Part shown: one piece after another, positions 51,099-58,632 of the stretch | Numbering within the stretch: the stretch's first letter is position 1 | How the letters are laid out: every line of letters begins with the position of its first letter | Assembly (NCBI RefSeq): GCF_003337245.1 | Contig: NZ_QPJE01000009.1 | Location: 20,208-84,207 of the forward strand | Direction of reading: 5' to 3' | Origin: Halanaerobium sp. MA284_MarDTE_T2 | GTDB lineage: Bacteria > Bacillota > Halanaerobiia > Halanaerobiales > Halanaerobiaceae | Length of the DNA: 64,000 nucleotides | Translations under genes and position numbers: made by a program | The notes under the pieces: model-generated | The model's input: only the letters and a program-made list of their open reading frames with translations | Database searches by the model: none | Told to the model about the DNA's origin: nothing

Positions 51099-53585
51099 TT
51101 ATTTATAATCCGCCTGTACATTTTCGCGCCTTAAGAGATTGGCATTTGTAACAACACTAATTGAACTTGTAGCCATTGCCATTTCAGCAATAACAGGGTG
51201 TAACAATCCCATAATTGCAATCGGAATTGCAATCAAATTGTAAAAGAAAGCCCAGAATAAATTCTGCTTGATCTTCTTAAATGTTGCCCGGGAAAGTTTA
51301 ACTGCAGTAATCACAGAAGATAAATCTCCTCGTACAAGGGTAATATCTGAAGATTCAATTGCAATATCTGTACCGGTACCAATTGCTATTCCAACATTTG
51401 CCTGAGTTAAAGCCGGTGCATCATTGATTCCATCACCAACCATAGCTATAACTCCAAATTCAGACTGTAATTCTTTTACCTTATCTACCTTACCATCAGG
51501 CATAACTTCGGCAACTACATGATCAATTCCTACTTCTTTTGCTATTGCTTCAGCTGTTCTCTGATTATCTCCAGTGATCATTGCTGTTTCCAAGCCCAGT
51601 TTTTTAAGTTCAGCAATTGCCTGAATCGAATCTTCTTTTAGAGCATCTGCCACAGCAACTATTCCCAGCATTTTACCATCAGCTGCAGCCATCATTGCAG
51701 TTTTAGCTTCATTTTCTAACCTCTTTAATTCATCTTCAAAATCCGAAGTATCTATCTCAGAAGATTCCATTAATTTTCTGCTGCCGACAAGTACTTCTTT
51801 ACCATCAACTTCTGCTTTAACTCCTTTACCGGTCACAGAATTAAAGTTTTTAATTTCTTTTAATTCAATTTCTCTGTCCTTAGCTCCTCTAACTATTGCC
51901 TCTCCCAGGGGATGCTCAGAGCCTGCTTCTACACTTGCAGCCAGCTGCAGCAATTCCTGATCACTGCTGTCTGGAGCTGCAGTTATATCAGTTACCTCAG
52001 GTTTACCTTTGGTAATGGTTCCCGTTTTATCAAAAACAATTGTGTGTACATCTTTCATAGTCTGGATTGCCTCTCCTTTACGGATTAAAACTCCATTTTC
52101 AGCGCCAATTCCACTTCCAACCATCAGCGCAGTTGGCGTTGCCAGTCCCAAAGCACAGGGGCAGGCAATAACTAAAACAGCAATTGTTGCAAAAATTGCC
52201 AGGGTAAATGTTCCTAGAGTAGGATCAACCCAGGGCAGAAAAGATTGTGCCCAGAAACCAACTTCTCTTAATGCATCAGGAAAGATCAGCCATAAGACAA
52301 AGGTTGAGGCTGCTATAATTAAAACAGTTGGGACAAAGATTCCTGTTATCTTATCAGCAAATTCCTGAATGGGAACTTTAGTTCCCTGAGCTTCCTCTAC
52401 CATTTTAACTACCTGTGAAAGAAAGGTGTCTTTACCAACTTTAGTGGCTTTAACTTTAATCAATCCATTCTGGTTAACTGTAGCACCAATTACCTCGTCT
52501 CCCTCTTTTCTTCTAACAGGCATTGACTCTCCAGTTGCCATTGATTCATCAACTGTCGTCTCACCTTCTACAATTTCTCCATCAGTAGGTATTTTTTCTC
52601 CTGGTTTGATCAGCATAATATCTCCAGGCTGTACATTTTCAATTGCAACTTCTTTTTCATTTCCATTTTCAATAATTGTGGCAGTTTTGGCTCCCAGTTC
52701 CAGCAGTTTTCGAATTGCCTGAGAGGCCCTACCTTTTGCTGTTTCTTCTATATAACGTCCGGTTAAATGAAAAGCCATAATCATTGCTGAAACACCTGCA
52801 TAATTGGCAATTGGAGTAAAAAACACAGCCGGGCCGGTTATAAAAGCAGCTCCAGTACCCATTGCAATTAAAACATCCATATTGGCACTGCCGTGGCTGA
52901 CCGCTCGATAGGCAGTAACAAAAGTTTTGCGGCCAAAAATAAAGAGCGGTGGAATAGCCAGTACAATCATTCCTAAATTAAATATCTGCATATTGGGCCA
53001 GGCAACACCAAAGAACATCTCTGGAATCATCCAGAGCATGATTGGAATTGTAAAAGCCCAGGTCCCCCACATCTTTTTCTTTGCTGCTTTAACTTTTTTC
53101 AGATCATCACTTATTTCATCCTCAGCACTCTCACTACTTTTGTCTGTTTCTTCATCTTCAAAACTGAGCAGCTCATAACCAGAATTTTTTACAATTTCTC
53201 GAAAGTCATTTTTGCTTAAAATTTCTGGATTATATTCAACACTACCCTTTTCAGTTGCAATATTAACATTTGCCTGATAAACACCGTCACTTTTATTTAA
53301 AGCCTTCTCAACTGCTGCCGAACAGCTGGCACAAGTCATTCCACCTACCTTAAAAGAAGTCTTTGCCTTTTCTTCTTTAACACCATAACCGCTGTTTTCA
53401 ACAACCTCAATCAATTTATCTCTGCTGTTTTGCTGTGGATCAAAAGTGACATATGCTTTTTCAGCAGCAAAATTAACCTGTGCCTCACTTACTCCATTTG
53501 CTTTGTTTAAAGATTTTTCTACCGTTTGAGCACAGCTGGCACAGCTCATATCTGTTATTTTTAAAGTTATTTTCTTACTAGCCAT
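51099..53585 (-). CDS. copA: Cu(I)-exporting P1B-type ATPase, CPC type
   Basis: Copper pump of 828 aa. Two N-terminal HMA domains (CASC near residue 15 and near 82), eight helices, transmembrane CPC motif (VIACPCALGLATPTALMVG), phosphorylation DKTGTITKG, SEHPLGEAIV, and hinge GDGINDAPALTQA. Moves Cu(I) outward with ATP. GGAGG at 8 bases from ATG. Upstream lies a 45-aa CC-motif protein gene. This is the best candidate for the copper exporter controlled by CsoR. Confidence 0.95.
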   Translation of the reverse strand: MASKKITLKITDMSCASCAQTVEKSLNKANGVSEAQVNFAAEKAYVTFDPQQNSRDKLIEVVENSGYGVKEEKAKTSFKVGGMTCASCSAAVEKALNKSDGVYQANVNIATEKGSVEYNPEILSKNDFREIVKNSGYELLSFEDEETDKSSESAEDEISDDLKKVKAAKKKMWGTWAFTIPIMLWMIPEMFFGVAWPNMQIFNLGMIVLAIPPLFIFGRKTFVTAYRAVSHGSANMDVLIAMGTGAAFITGPAVFFTPIANYAGVSAMIMAFHLTGRYIEETAKGRASQAIRKLLELGAKTATIIENGNEKEVAIENVQPGDIMLIKPGEKIPTDGEIVEGETTVDESMATGESMPVRRKEGDEVIGATVNQNGLIKVKATKVGKDTFLSQVVKMVEEAQGTKVPIQEFADKITGIFVPTVLIIAASTFVLWLIFPDALREVGFWAQSFLPWVDPTLGTFTLAIFATIAVLVIACPCALGLATPTALMVGSGIGAENGVLIRKGEAIQTMKDVHTIVFDKTGTITKGKPEVTDITAAPDSSDQELLQLAASVEAGSEHPLGEAIVRGAKDREIELKEIKNFNSVTGKGVKAEVDGKEVLVGSRKLMESSEIDTSDFEDELKRLENEAKTAMMAAADGKMLGIVAVADALKEDSIQAIAELKKLGLETAMITGDNQRTAEAIAKEVGIDHVVAEVMPDGKVDKVKELQSEFGVIAMVGDGINDAPALTQANVGIAIGTGTDIAIESSDITLVRGDLSSVITAVKLSRATFKKIKQNLFWAFFYNLIAIPIAIMGLLHPVIAEMAMATSSISVVTNANLLRRENVQADYK

Positions 53586-53642
53586 TATTCTGCACCTCCA
53601 TTAAAATTATATAAATTTTATCTAAAATCCAAATAATTAAAT

Positions 53643-53780
53643 CTACTTTTTATTTTCTTTTTTTGTTTTTCCATCTCCACAACAGTCCGGAACATCATCT
53701 CCATACTGCTTTTCATTGGCGGAAGCCAGTTTGTTAACAAATTTCTGCCACCAATTTTTTTTGCTTTTATCCTGAACCAT
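53643..53780 (-). CDS. 45-aa CC-motif (LDCC-like) putative metal-binding protein
   Basis: A small frame from ATG 53780 (GGAGG 8 bases before) to TAG 53643, 45 aa. N-terminal amphipathic basic helix (WWQKFVNKLASANEKQYG), then DDVPDCCGDGKTKK with a Cys-Cys pair and Lys-rich tail. This matches in layout the small LDCC-motif proteins found beside metal genes in Firmicutes. Placed between an RseC-like gene and copA, it may bind or deliver copper; that is inference. Confidence 0.72.
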   Translation of the reverse strand: MVQDKSKKNWWQKFVNKLASANEKQYGDDVPDCCGDGKTKKENKK

Positions 53781-53880
53781 CTTATATCCTCCTCAGAGTA
53801 TAAACTATATTAATTCTAAGAGTACAATTAATTTTTTATTTAAACTTCTAAAAACAATGTCGTGCAGCTTTGCTTATTAT

Positions 53881-54321
53881 TTAATTTCGATTAATTACTC
53901 TTTTAATTCTCGGTTTAAACGAAGAAATTTTTTCAAGATAAGAATTAAACATTTTATTTATTAAAAAAGAAAGAATTAAAAAAATAAAAGTACCAGCAAT
54001 ACCTGCCAATTCTACTGCCGCTATACCAAATAAAGATGCCATCCAGACTCCAAAAAAATAGCCAATTATCATTAAAAATATTGGAATCACATAAACAACA
54101 ACAGTAGCAAATAGGAGATTCCCTTTTTCCATTTCAACTAAAACCTGATCTCCGGCTGTAACTCCAATTTTATCTTCAACTTCTAAAACAATCTCATCCT
54201 GGTCATGACTATCACCGGCCAGACTGCAGCTTTTATCACATTTGCTGCAGGCAGAGTATCTGACTATTTTCAATTCTGCTTTATTCTTTTTACTTTTAAC
54301 TACAGTAGCTAATTCTTCCAT
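53881..54321 (-). CDS. RseC/MucC-like SoxR-reducing-system protein
   Basis: Inner-membrane protein of 146 aa from ATG 54321 (GGAGG 9 bases upstream; the first ATG at 54339 lies before the site). N-terminal soluble part has CSKCDKSCSLAG with clustered cysteines, then two membrane helices (LLFATVVVYVIPIFLMIIGY and AAVELAGIAGTFIFLILSFL), as in RseC, which works with the Rnf/Rsx electron complex to reduce SoxR. An operator of copper type lies in its leader, which is unexpected for this family. Confidence 0.82.
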   Translation of the reverse strand: MEELATVVKSKKNKAELKIVRYSACSKCDKSCSLAGDSHDQDEIVLEVEDKIGVTAGDQVLVEMEKGNLLFATVVVYVIPIFLMIIGYFFGVWMASLFGIAAVELAGIAGTFIFLILSFLINKMFNSYLEKISSFKPRIKRVINRN

Positions 54322-54349
54322 TGGAGTTTTCCTCCTCATTTTATAAGAT

Positions 54350-54366
54350 ATACCCCTACAATGTAT
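54350..54366 (-). promoter_or_regulatory. CsoR-like operator upstream of the rseC-like gene
   Basis: ATACCCCTACAATGTAT, 17 bases, fits ATAC-N9-GTAT with a C/G block as in other CsoR sites. It ends 29 bases before the start of the RseC-like gene. A clear -35/-10 pair is not seen here, unlike the three other sites, but TATATA lies adjacent. Confidence 0.6.
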
Positions 54367-54390
54367 ATATAGATTAAAATTTTTTAAATT

Positions 54391-54600
54391 TTATACTGTT
54401 TTAATATATTTGTAACCAGCCTCTTCAACAGCAGCTTTTAACTTCGATTCTGCTACCTCTTTTCCCATTTCTACTACAGCCTGACCCTGATCAGCATCAG
54501 CTTCTGCAGAAATAACACCATCAATTTTTTCTAATTCTTCTTTAGTATGCATTTCACAGTGTTCACAGGACATTCCTTCAATAATAATTGTTTTTTTCAT
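54391..54600 (-). CDS. CopZ-like copper chaperone
   Basis: Single HMA domain, 69 aa, with IIIEGMSCEHCEMHTKEELE: the CxxC is Cys-Glu-His-Cys. It ferries Cu(I) to exporter ATPases. A TTGACA promoter with a CsoR-like operator lies 25-75 bases upstream. It is separate from copA by about 800 bases. Confidence 0.92.
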   Translation of the reverse strand: MKKTIIIEGMSCEHCEMHTKEELEKIDGVISAEADADQGQAVVEMGKEVAESKLKAAVEEAGYKYIKTV

Positions 54601-54624
54601 TTTTTAACATCTCCTTTATACATT

Positions 54625-54675
54625 ATACATGTAGGGGGTATAAGTTATAATAACATTACTTAGTATTTATGTCAA
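54625..54675 (-). promoter_or_regulatory. Copper-type promoter and operator for copZ
   Basis: TTGACA (54675-54670), 17-base spacer, TATTAT (54652-54647), then operator ATACCCCCTACATGTAT on the minus strand (54641-54625). A repressor there would block RNA polymerase escape. The arrangement equals those at 55357 and 61226. Confidence 0.82.
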
Positions 54676-54682
54676 GATTAAA

Positions 54683-55330
54683 TTACTTTTTTAATTCAAT
54701 TTCTTTAACTATATCGGACATCAGATCATTAACTTTAACCAACTTCAGTCCGGCTTTTTCTATATTCTCAATAGTTTTGCGGTTAATATTGGCTCCCCAG
54801 GTATAGAGGCTGACCCAGTTAACCCAGTCCATCATTTTGCCTACAATTTCATTCTGGCTGCGCATATGCTCCAGCATTATTATCCTGCCGTCTTCTTTGA
54901 GCACTCTTTTTAATTCTTCTAGACCTTTTATCGGATCAGGTACCGAGCAGAATACACAGCTGGTAACAATCAGATCAAAATAATTATCTTCAAAATCCAG
55001 ATTCTGAATATCCATCTCCAGCAATTTTACTTCTTTATTATATTTTTTAGCTTTTTTCTCTGCTTCTTCAATCATTTTGGAACTAAAATCTATAGCAAAA
55101 ATTTCAATATCATCCGGGTAGTATTCAATATTCTTGCCACTGCCAACTCCGGCTTCCAATAATTTGATCTCACTCCTGTTCAATTTAGATTGATCAATTT
55201 TTTTACTCACCTTCTGCCAGATATTCTGGCGCCAGTCTCCCATCTTTCCTTTTTCCATGATAAGTTCTAAAGAATCATAGACTGGAGCAATTCGATCATA
55301 ACGTTTTTTAATTTTATTATTTTCACTCAT
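54683..55330 (-). CDS. SAM-dependent methyltransferase in the copper regulon
   Basis: Class I methyltransferase of 215 aa. N-terminal KKRYDRIAPVYDSLELIME, motif I LLEAGVGSGKNIEYY, motif II IFAIDFSSKMIEEAE, DNYFDLIVTSCVFCSVPDP, and motif with RVLKEDGRIIMLEHM. UbiE/ArsM-like by fold, but no CxC or CxxC metalloid site is seen, so the substrate is unknown. Its start lies behind a promoter and operator almost identical to that of the DUF305/CopB operon, so I infer copper induction. Confidence 0.82.
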   Translation of the reverse strand: MSENNKIKKRYDRIAPVYDSLELIMEKGKMGDWRQNIWQKVSKKIDQSKLNRSEIKLLEAGVGSGKNIEYYPDDIEIFAIDFSSKMIEEAEKKAKKYNKEVKLLEMDIQNLDFEDNYFDLIVTSCVFCSVPDPIKGLEELKRVLKEDGRIIMLEHMRSQNEIVGKMMDWVNWVSLYTWGANINRKTIENIEKAGLKLVKVNDLMSDIVKEIELKK

Positions 55331-55356
55331 AATAAAAACTCCTTGTTTTATTCTAT

Positions 55357-55412
55357 ATACCCCTATATGGTATCTTTAATCATAGTATAACACTCAAGAT
55401 TAGTGCTGTCAA
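55357..55412 (-). promoter_or_regulatory. Copper-type promoter and operator for the methyltransferase
   Basis: TTGACA (55412-55407), 17 bases ending GAGTGT, TATACT (55389-55384) and operator ATACCATATAGGGGTAT (55373-55357) on the minus strand, 27 bases from the start codon. Sequence from -20 to the operator is nearly the same as at 61226-61280. Confidence 0.85.
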
Positions 55413-55475
55413 GAAAAAAAGTGCTTATCTCCAGAATGAGAAAGCACTTCTATAATATCCAATATATTTATTATT

Positions 55476-56144
55476 TTAATCATTTTTAATTAAAATTTTT
55501 TTCTGTCCCTGCATTGAAATAATGCCTTCTTTCTGCAGTGCTGATAATTTGCGGCTTAGTGTTTCCTGAGTTGTTCCGATCAAATTTGCCAGACCATCCC
55601 GGCTTAGAGGTAAATTTATTAAAATTCCATTTTCTTTTTTTATTCCATTTTCCTTAGCCAGCTCCAGCAGTAAACGCATTGTTTTTTCTTTTGCATCTTC
55701 CAGAGCCAGAGACTGCAGTTTATTTTCTGTTTTGGTTAAGCGGCTGGTAATTGCTGATAGCAGTTTATAGGAAAGTTCTGATGATAACTTAATTAATTTT
55801 TCCAGTTCATTTTTGGGAAGTAGACAGATACTGCAGTCACCTACCGCTTCTGCACTGCTGCTCAACTGCTCTTCTTTAAATAATACCAGTTCTCCAAAAA
55901 AATCTCCTTCTTTTAACAATCTTAATATATACTGGTTTCCCTCTTCATTACTTCTATATAATTTAACCAGGCCGGACTCAATAATATATATGTTTTTCCC
56001 AATTTCACCCTCCAGATAGATTAATTCTCCACTTTTATATTCTTTATTTTTGACCAGACTATTTAATTTAGATATTTTTTCATTATCCAGATCAGAAAAA
56101 ATAGGTACCTTTCTCACACATGCCTCATGACTACAGGAATCCAT
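55476..56144 (-). CDS. Crp/Fnr-family regulator
   Basis: Regulator of 222 aa from ATG 56144 (GAGGAGGG 7 bases upstream). N-terminal DSCSHEACVRKVPIFSDL with two cysteines, cNMP/Fnr beta barrel (YIIESGLVKLYRSNEEGNQY, GDFFGELVLF), dimer helix, and HTH (LSRDGLANLIGTTQETLSRK). Cysteines at 4 and 9 hint at redox or metal sensing rather than cAMP. The longer reading from 56195 would add 17 residues coded by an IS605-like right-end remnant and is rejected. It sits between metal ATPase genes and a methyltransferase gene. Confidence 0.88.
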   Translation of the reverse strand: MDSCSHEACVRKVPIFSDLDNEKISKLNSLVKNKEYKSGELIYLEGEIGKNIYIIESGLVKLYRSNEEGNQYILRLLKEGDFFGELVLFKEEQLSSSAEAVGDCSICLLPKNELEKLIKLSSELSYKLLSAITSRLTKTENKLQSLALEDAKEKTMRLLLELAKENGIKKENGILINLPLSRDGLANLIGTTQETLSRKLSALQKEGIISMQGQKKILIKND

Positions 56145-56147
56145 AAT

Positions 56148-56192
56148 TTGACCCTCCTCGGGGCAAGCCCACGAGGTTTGCGAGCAGACTTT
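56148..56192 (-). mobile_element. IS605/TnpB-type right-end remnant used as ribosome site
   Basis: On the minus strand CCTCGTGGGCTTGCCCCGAGG forms a hairpin and is followed by AGGGTCAAAT, matching the 3' end of the element at 63880-64000 at nearly every base from CTTGTGGG to GGTCAAA. The end lies 4 bases before the ATG of the Crp/Fnr gene, so its GAGGAGGG now serves as the Shine-Dalgarno sequence. No transposase frame. Confidence 0.7.
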
Positions 56193-56219
56193 CATTCTAT
56201 CACCCTCAATTATAAATTT

Positions 56220-56286
56220 TGGATATCTGCTTTCTCCAGTTAATGCTTTTTTAATTTAGCAAATTCAAAGGAGAAAACAGATACCC
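56220..56286. repeat. Imperfect long inverted repeat upstream of the Crp/Fnr gene
   Basis: GGATATCTGCTTTCTCC (56221-56237) and GGAGAAAACAGATACC (about 56271-56286) can pair over 16 bases with two mismatches around a 33-base loop. It lies just after the stop of the HMA-protein gene. It may be a terminator without a T run or part of a decayed mobile element. Confidence 0.45.
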
Positions 56287-56294
56287 TTTATTAT

Positions 56295-56510
56295 CTATTT
56301 AGTCTTTTCTACCTGATATCCTGTTTTTGCTACTGCTTTTTTTAGACCAGCGATATCTATTTTATCAGGATCATACTCTACATTAGCCTTACTGGTTGTA
56401 TAATGAACATCAGCTTTTTTGACTCCTTCTGTTTTATTTAAAACCTGTTCTATCTTATTTGCACAATCCGGACAATTCAGTTCTTCTAAATAAAGTTTAA
56501 TTTTTTTCAT
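56295..56510 (-). CDS. HMA-domain metal-binding protein
   Basis: Protein of 71 aa: one HMA fold with LYLEELNCPDCANKIEQVLN (metal CPDC) and the C-terminal strand GYQVEKTK. A CPDC site is typical for Zn/Cd/Pb or Cu chaperones. It is 65 bases downstream of a P-type ATPase that has no HMA domain of its own, so it is probably its detached metal-binding domain. Confidence 0.85.
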   Translation of the reverse strand: MKKIKLYLEELNCPDCANKIEQVLNKTEGVKKADVHYTTSKANVEYDPDKIDIAGLKKAVAKTGYQVEKTK

Positions 56511-56575
56511 TTTTTTCTACCTCCAAATTTTATTATTTAACTTCTTCTTTAAAAATCAGTCTAAATTTTTAGTTT

Positions 56576-58417
56576 TTATTCCACATCATATTTTAACAGA
56601 CGCATAGCATTAAAGATTACTATTAAAACACTCAGCTCGTGAACCAGCATTCCCGAAGCCAGAAATACTTTCTGACCTAAAACACCTGCCAGCAGTGCGA
56701 AAACAATTAAAACAGCAAAAATAACATTTTGTTTTATATTTCTATTGGCTGCTTTGCTGAGTCCAATTGCATATGGTAGTTTATTTAAGTTATCTGCCAT
56801 TAAAGTAATATCTGCTGTATCAATTGCAGCATCTGTACCGGCTGCTCCCATTGCAATTCCAATATCGGCTGTTACCAGGGATGGAGTATCATTTATTCCA
56901 TCTCCTACCATTGCAACTTTATATCCTTCTCTTTGATATTCCTCCACTGCCTTAACCTTATCTTCTGGCAGCAGTTCGGCTTTATAACCATCAAGATGCA
57001 GCTCATCAGCAACCGATTTTGCTATCCTCTCATTATCTCCGGTTAACATTACTACTTTTTTGATGCCCACCCGCTTTAATTTTTCTACAATCTGATAGGC
57101 GTTTTCTCTTGGTCGATCTGCAATGGAAATTAAAGCTATAATCTGTTTATTTTCTGCCATTACTACAACTGTTTTACCCTGTTCTTCCAGATTGTTTTTT
57201 TGTTCTTCAATTTCTGGCTTGATATCAATTCCCTGCTCCTTAAATAACCTGCTGTTTCCAATTATAATTTCTTTACCATCAATTTGAGCAGTTATTCCTT
57301 TTCCGGTATGAGTCTCAAAACTAATTGGAGAATTGAATTTTTCTTTAAGTTCAACTTCGGCTTTCTTTTTGATGGCCCGGGCCAGATGATGTTCAGAATT
57401 AAATTCAGCGATTGCAGCCAGTCTCAAAACTTCAGCTTCACTTTTAGCAAAAGTTATTATCTGATCAACTTCTGCTTCTCCCTTACTTAGAGTTCCTGTT
57501 TTATCAAAGGCAACCATATCGATTTCTCCTGATTTTTCTAAGTATTCACCTCCCTTGATCAAAATTCCATTTTTGGCTCCATTACCGATTCCGGCCACAA
57601 TAGATATCGGAGTTGAGATAACCAGTGCTCCCGGACAGCCTATAACAAGCAGTGTTAGAGAAAGTCTGATACTGCCGCTGATAAAATAAGAAATAATTGA
57701 AAGCAGAATAATTCCCGGTGTATAATATTTAGAAAAACGCTCCATCAGTTTTTGAGTAGGAGCTTTTTCTTCCTGAGCCTCTTCTACCAGCTCTATTATT
57801 TTACCAAAAGTGGTATCATCTCCAACCTTTTCAGTTTTAATTTCCAGATAGCCATTTTTATTTATAGTGCCGCTGAAGACTTCATCCCCTGTTTCTTTGC
57901 TGACCGGTACTGATTCCCCAGTAATAGCTGACTGATTAACTTCACTTTTACCTTTAATTACAGTACCATCAACGGGTATTTTTTCTCCCGGCCGCACAAT
58001 TACTTTCTCCCCAATTTCTACCTCTTCAGCAGCTATTTCCTTTTCTTCTCCATCTCTAATAACTGCAGCCAGATTGGGAGCCAGATCCATTAAATCTCTT
58101 ATTGCATCTCTGGCCTTTCCTACTGTTCTGCTTTCTAAGTAGGAACCAAAGGCAAAGAGAAAGGTAACAGCTGCTGCCTCCCAGTATTCTCCTATAATCA
58201 CTGCTCCTACTGCTGCAATTGTTACAAGTAGATTAATACTGATCACTTTCATCTTTAGAGTGTTATAGGCACTGACTGCCACCTGATAACCGGAAACTAC
58301 TGCCGCTGCCACCATTGCTGTATTAAAAATTAGTGGATTAAAATCTAATAATTTACTCAACCAGGCTATAGTAATTAAAATACCTGATATAATAACTATT
58401 TTTAATTTCTTTTTCAT
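56576..58417 (-). CDS. P1B-type metal ATPase with CPG motif
   Basis: ATPase of 613 aa from ATG 58417 (GGAGG 9 bases upstream). No N-terminal HMA domain. The transmembrane site is VIGCPGALVISTPISIV: CPG replaces CPC. Phosphorylation DKTGTLSKGEA, HP motif EHHLARAIKKK (EHHL in place of SEHPL) and GDGINDTPSLVTA are present. CPG-type pumps occur in Zn/Cd/Pb-like or unassigned P1B branches in Firmicutes, so the metal is uncertain. The separate CPDC HMA protein is encoded directly downstream. Confidence 0.88.
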   Translation of the reverse strand: MKKKLKIVIISGILITIAWLSKLLDFNPLIFNTAMVAAAVVSGYQVAVSAYNTLKMKVISINLLVTIAAVGAVIIGEYWEAAAVTFLFAFGSYLESRTVGKARDAIRDLMDLAPNLAAVIRDGEEKEIAAEEVEIGEKVIVRPGEKIPVDGTVIKGKSEVNQSAITGESVPVSKETGDEVFSGTINKNGYLEIKTEKVGDDTTFGKIIELVEEAQEEKAPTQKLMERFSKYYTPGIILLSIISYFISGSIRLSLTLLVIGCPGALVISTPISIVAGIGNGAKNGILIKGGEYLEKSGEIDMVAFDKTGTLSKGEAEVDQIITFAKSEAEVLRLAAIAEFNSEHHLARAIKKKAEVELKEKFNSPISFETHTGKGITAQIDGKEIIIGNSRLFKEQGIDIKPEIEEQKNNLEEQGKTVVVMAENKQIIALISIADRPRENAYQIVEKLKRVGIKKVVMLTGDNERIAKSVADELHLDGYKAELLPEDKVKAVEEYQREGYKVAMVGDGINDTPSLVTADIGIAMGAAGTDAAIDTADITLMADNLNKLPYAIGLSKAANRNIKQNVIFAVLIVFALLAGVLGQKVFLASGMLVHELSVLIVIFNAMRLLKYDVE

Positions 58418-58499
58418 CTCAACCAACCTCCCTGATTCCTTTGTACTACCAGTATAACTATTTTCCAGGAGGTCAGCTATGATATAAATCATTTTTTAC

Positions 58500-58553
58500 A
58501 AAAAAAGACCTCAGCTAACTTCAAAAAAATTTAATTTTGAAGTTAGCTGAGGT
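58500..58553 (-). terminator. Strong terminator between the CPH and CPG ATPase genes
   Basis: A 19-bp perfect inverted repeat, 58508-58526 with 58535-58553 (core CCTCAGCTAACTTC), followed on the minus strand by CTTTTTTTGT. It ends the DUF305-CopB transcript. Confidence 0.93.
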
Positions 58554-58632
58554 TATAATCAATAAATATTTAATTTTTGATTATCTTCGTCTGAAAACAA
58601 CTAATAAATTTATCATTATATTTAAATCAAAT

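Noticed and set aside
56145..56195. 17-residue N-terminal extension of the Crp/Fnr protein (SWACPEEGQ)
   Set aside because: The same residues appear before the desulfidase fragment at 63880 since both are coded by an IS605-like end; the good ribosome site points to ATG 56144.
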